NCBI RefSeq assembly: GCF_004764705.1
Contig: NZ_SHLX01000001.1
Location: 248,001 to 312,000, forward strand
Length of the DNA: 64,000 nt
Reading direction: 5' to 3'
Source: Paenibacillus cymbidii
GTDB taxonomy: Bacteria; Bacillota; Bacilli; Paenibacillales; NBRC-103111
Shown here: piece by piece, positions 61,647 through 64,000 of the stretch
Layout of the letters: every line of letters starts with the position of its first letter
Position numbering within the stretch: the first letter of the stretch is position 1
Program-made: the position numbers and the translations under genes
The notes under the pieces: generated by a model
The model's input: the letters and a program-made list of their open reading frames with translations, nothing else
Told to the model about the DNA's origin: nothing
Database searches by the model: none

Positions 61647-63569
61647 TCACTCCACCGCACCGCCGACAAGCCGCCGCCACCATGTCGGCGCCGCATCCGC
61701 CGGCTTGTCGGCCGAACGGGCGCTGCTTGCCGTTGTGCCGTTTTTGGCCCATTCGAGCGCCTTGGCGACGTCGATCTGGCCATAGCCGAAATAATCGTCC
61801 TTGCCCGCCGGACCGAGGTCGATGGCGGTTTGTTTCATGATGTCCATCACTTCCGTGTTTTTCAGCTGAGGATTGACGGAGCGGATCAGCGCCGCAAGTG
61901 CCGCTGCGTGCGGGCTTGCCATCGAAGTGCCGGAGAGCGCCGCATATTGCTTGTGCATGTACGTGCTGGCAATGCTGACGCCGGGAGCCGCAACGTCGAT
62001 ATAATCGCCGTAGTTGGAGAAGGCGGCTTTGCGCTGGTTGGCGTCGATCGCCGCAACGGCGAGCACTTCCGGATACGCGGCCGGATAACCCGGCTCGTCG
62101 GTATTGTCGTTGCCGCTGGCCGCCACGATGACCACGTCCTTGTCGTAGGCGTATTTGATCGCGTCGTGAAGGAAGCTTGCTTCGGCGTAATTGCCGAGGC
62201 TCAGGTTAATCACCTTGGCCCCGTGATCCGCCGCCCAAATGATGCCTTGCGACACGGCGTACGTATTGCCCGCGCCGGTTTCGTCAAGCACCTTGACCGG
62301 CATCACCGGATTGTACCACGTCATGCCGGCAACGCCTTCGCCGTTGTTGACGAGCGCGGAGATGACGCCCGCGACATGCGTGCCGTGCCCGACATCGTCG
62401 ATCGGATCGGCATCCTCATGGATGACATTCAGTCCGGATGCCAGATGGCCTTGCAAATCCGGATGCGCCAGATCGACGCCGGTATCGATGACCGCCACGG
62501 TCACTTCGGAGCTGCCTTTGCCGACATCCCAGCCCGACAGCGTATCGATGATCGGCAAGTTCCATTGGTATTTCGCATACAGCACGTCGTTCGGGCCGGA
62601 CGCTTTGTCCGCCGCGGGCGAAGGGGACGACCCGGCGGCGGCTCGGCCGGAGCCCGAACCGAGGCTGTTCGTCATGTACAAAAAATGCGGTTCGGCGTAT
62701 TCGACGTTTTTGGTTTGAAAATACGCCATCAGTTGCTTCGCTTCCATCGTGCCCGACCGGAACACATACGTGTAGCCCAATTTGCGCACCGAAGAAGCGC
62801 CGGTGTCGGCCTGCATCTGGCGCAGTTCGGCATCTGTAGGCGCGGTTCTGAATTTGACCACGACCTCGTTTTTGTGATAATGGCTCGTGCCCTCGTTTTC
62901 CTCCGGATGTTCGACCTTGACGTCTCTCAGCGTATCGGAATCGACCGATTCAATTGTCCAGTTGTTGTCGGGCGGATAGGGGACGACACGCAAATTTTTC
63001 ATTTGGTGCGCATGCACCTGGCGCAAAATATCTTGCCTGACGACGGCAATCAGCGCTTCGTTGCCGCCTTCCGCCGGTTCGGCAAGCACGAACAGGGCGT
63101 CGCCGCGCACGTCAAGCTTGGGCGACTCGTAAGCTTGGGCGGCCGCCGCCTTCTGGCGCGCTTCAGCGATATAAGGCGCCGCCGCCGCTTGCGCTTCCGG
63201 CGACAGCTCGCCCGCCACAACGCCGGCATTCGGCGTTTCGCCGCTGCGCAAGTACATGACGTGCGCCATATGGGCGCGTTCGCTCCGCAGCTGCCGCACC
63301 GCCGTCGCCGGGTCCCCCGATGTCCGGATCGCGGCCAGCGTCTGGCGCAAGTCGAGCCGGCACTGGTTGCGGCATAACCCGTCGGTCCGCTCCACATCGC
63401 CGCTTACGAGCGATTGTTTGGCGGCCAGCTCCTGCGCGGCGGTCAATGTACGCTCCGAAGGCTGATCGGACGATTGTTCCGCGCCTCCGCCGCCGCGGTG
63501 CGAATTCGAGGGCAGCAGCAGCAAAACAAGTCCGGCGATCGCGGCTCCGGCAACGACGCTTCGTTTCAT
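61647..63569 (-). CDS. Secreted subtilisin-like serine protease (S8 family)
   Basis: The 640-residue protein has an N-terminal signal or anchor (KRSVVAGAAIAGLVLLLLPS), an unusual domain of about 200 residues including a two-cysteine CRNQC segment, an inhibitor-type propeptide (VVVKFRTAPTDAELRQMQ..VEYAEPHFLY) and the subtilase catalytic domain. The triad is AVIDTGVDLAHPDL (Asp, about 358), GHGTHVAGVI (His, about 395) and SGTSMASPHAAALAAL (Ser, about 547). The first 300 residues make it longer than simple subtilisins. Start at 63569 has AAGGAGG 8 bases upstream. It is probably exported and anchored or released. Confidence 0.93.
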   Translation of the reverse strand: MKRSVVAGAAIAGLVLLLLPSNSHRGGGGAEQSSDQPSERTLTAAQELAAKQSLVSGDVERTDGLCRNQCRLDLRQTLAAIRTSGDPATAVRQLRSERAHMAHVMYLRSGETPNAGVVAGELSPEAQAAAAPYIAEARQKAAAAQAYESPKLDVRGDALFVLAEPAEGGNEALIAVVRQDILRQVHAHQMKNLRVVPYPPDNNWTIESVDSDTLRDVKVEHPEENEGTSHYHKNEVVVKFRTAPTDAELRQMQADTGASSVRKLGYTYVFRSGTMEAKQLMAYFQTKNVEYAEPHFLYMTNSLGSGSGRAAAGSSPSPAADKASGPNDVLYAKYQWNLPIIDTLSGWDVGKGSSEVTVAVIDTGVDLAHPDLQGHLASGLNVIHEDADPIDDVGHGTHVAGVISALVNNGEGVAGMTWYNPVMPVKVLDETGAGNTYAVSQGIIWAADHGAKVINLSLGNYAEASFLHDAIKYAYDKDVVIVAASGNDNTDEPGYPAAYPEVLAVAAIDANQRKAAFSNYGDYIDVAAPGVSIASTYMHKQYAALSGTSMASPHAAALAALIRSVNPQLKNTEVMDIMKQTAIDLGPAGKDDYFGYGQIDVAKALEWAKNGTTASSARSADKPADAAPTWWRRLVGGAVE

Positions 63570-63790
63570 GTGGCATCCTCCTTGAGATCGAGTCCGATTG
63601 GCGCACGGCAATCCCGCGCGAGTCGATAGTTTAGCGTGTGGAACCGAAGCGGCGATTATGAACGGGAGTTGCTGGGGCGGGTTTTGCAGCTTTTTGGATA
63701 TAGCCTAACATGGCCGATTTGTGGTACGATGAAGAAGAATATGTGCAAACGATCGCGGATGATCGTCAACGTATGGAGGAGATTGCGCCC

Positions 63791-64000
63791 ATGACAGTGA
63801 AAAATGTAAAAGAACTGTGCGAAACGTCGAAAGCGGCCTTATCCGATGCGATAGCCCAGTTGGAACTATTTTTGAATACGCATGCATTGGCCCAGCTGAG
63901 CAGCGAAGGCGATGCGGCGATGGATGAATTTTACCGCGCTTATTTGTCCGATATGAGATTTCTGCTGGTCCACTGCGAAGTGGCCTACGAGAAACTCGGC
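63791..64000 (+). CDS. Uncharacterised protein, 3' truncated by the window end
   Basis: The frame from ATG 63791 runs open for 70 codons to the last base. The N-terminus (MTVKNVKELCETSKAALSDA) is helical and amphipathic, without a signal peptide. GGAGGAG lies about 10 bases upstream, and an extended -10 (TGGTACGAT, about 63722-63730) stands in front, so it is a real gene. I do not recognise the family. Confidence 0.7.
   Translation, partial: MTVKNVKELCETSKAALSDAIAQLELFLNTHALAQLSSEGDAAMDEFYRAYLSDMRFLLVHCEVAYEKLG

Overview
The window looks like a chromosomal segment of a high-GC member of the Paenibacillaceae (Paenibacillus/Cohnella/Thermobacillus type). The evidence is Gram-positive style ribosome binding sites, frequent GTG/TTG starts, sporulation genes (yqfC, yqfD), AddAB instead of RecBCD, and the Bacillales block rpsU-yqeY-yqfC-yqfD-phoH-pgpH-ybeY-dgkA-cdd-era-yqzL-recO-yqfL-yqxD-dnaG-sigA-trmK-yqfO. 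The genus is an inference from gene order and style; no 16S rRNA gene is present.

Layout. 1-9.0 kb: the end of an RraA-like gene, pckA, prmA with a site-2 protease, a 210-bp structured repeat, rsmE-mtaB-NUDIX, a Na/Pi cotransporter on the minus strand, and an RlmI-like rRNA methyltransferase. 9.1-20.8 kb: an accessory carbohydrate cluster with a ROK regulator, a ceramidase-like hydrolase, a DegT aminotransferase, an epimerase, a Gfo/Idh/MocA dehydrogenase, two TIM-barrel isomerase-like enzymes and an ABC importer without its ATPase. It is bracketed by two inverted copies of a four-hairpin, about 195-bp element. 20.8-42 kb: an amidoligase, addBA, a GGDEF/EAL protein with two Spo0A-box-like sites upstream, an AraC regulator, a D-amino-acid-oxidase-like flavoprotein, a repeat-rich kilobase (34.1-35.0 kb), a TetR domain fused in frame to a FAD oxidoreductase, an Nramp transporter, a chemotaxis receptor and malic enzyme. 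42-60 kb: the conserved housekeeping block for translation, RNA maturation, sporulation and replication. 60.2-64 kb: RNase P RNA with type-A sequence hallmarks, type II pantothenate kinase, a secreted subtilisin-like protease and the start of an unidentified gene.

How the genes work together. The carbohydrate cluster reads as one catabolic module: ABC uptake, a ROK repressor, an oxidation step (Gfo/Idh/MocA and epimerase-type dehydrogenases), isomerase/dehydratase-like TIM barrels, and a transaminase that suggests an amino-sugar or aminocyclitol substrate or intermediate. The substrate is unknown. The housekeeping block is compact, with several 1-8 nt overlaps that suggest translational coupling.

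The main unexplained structures are the X-Y-Y-X palindromic element (two full copies, one partial copy and one fragment), the 81-86 bp tandem array with inverted satellites, the TetR-oxidoreductase fusion with a strong internal ribosome binding site, and the 210-bp element upstream of rsmE.
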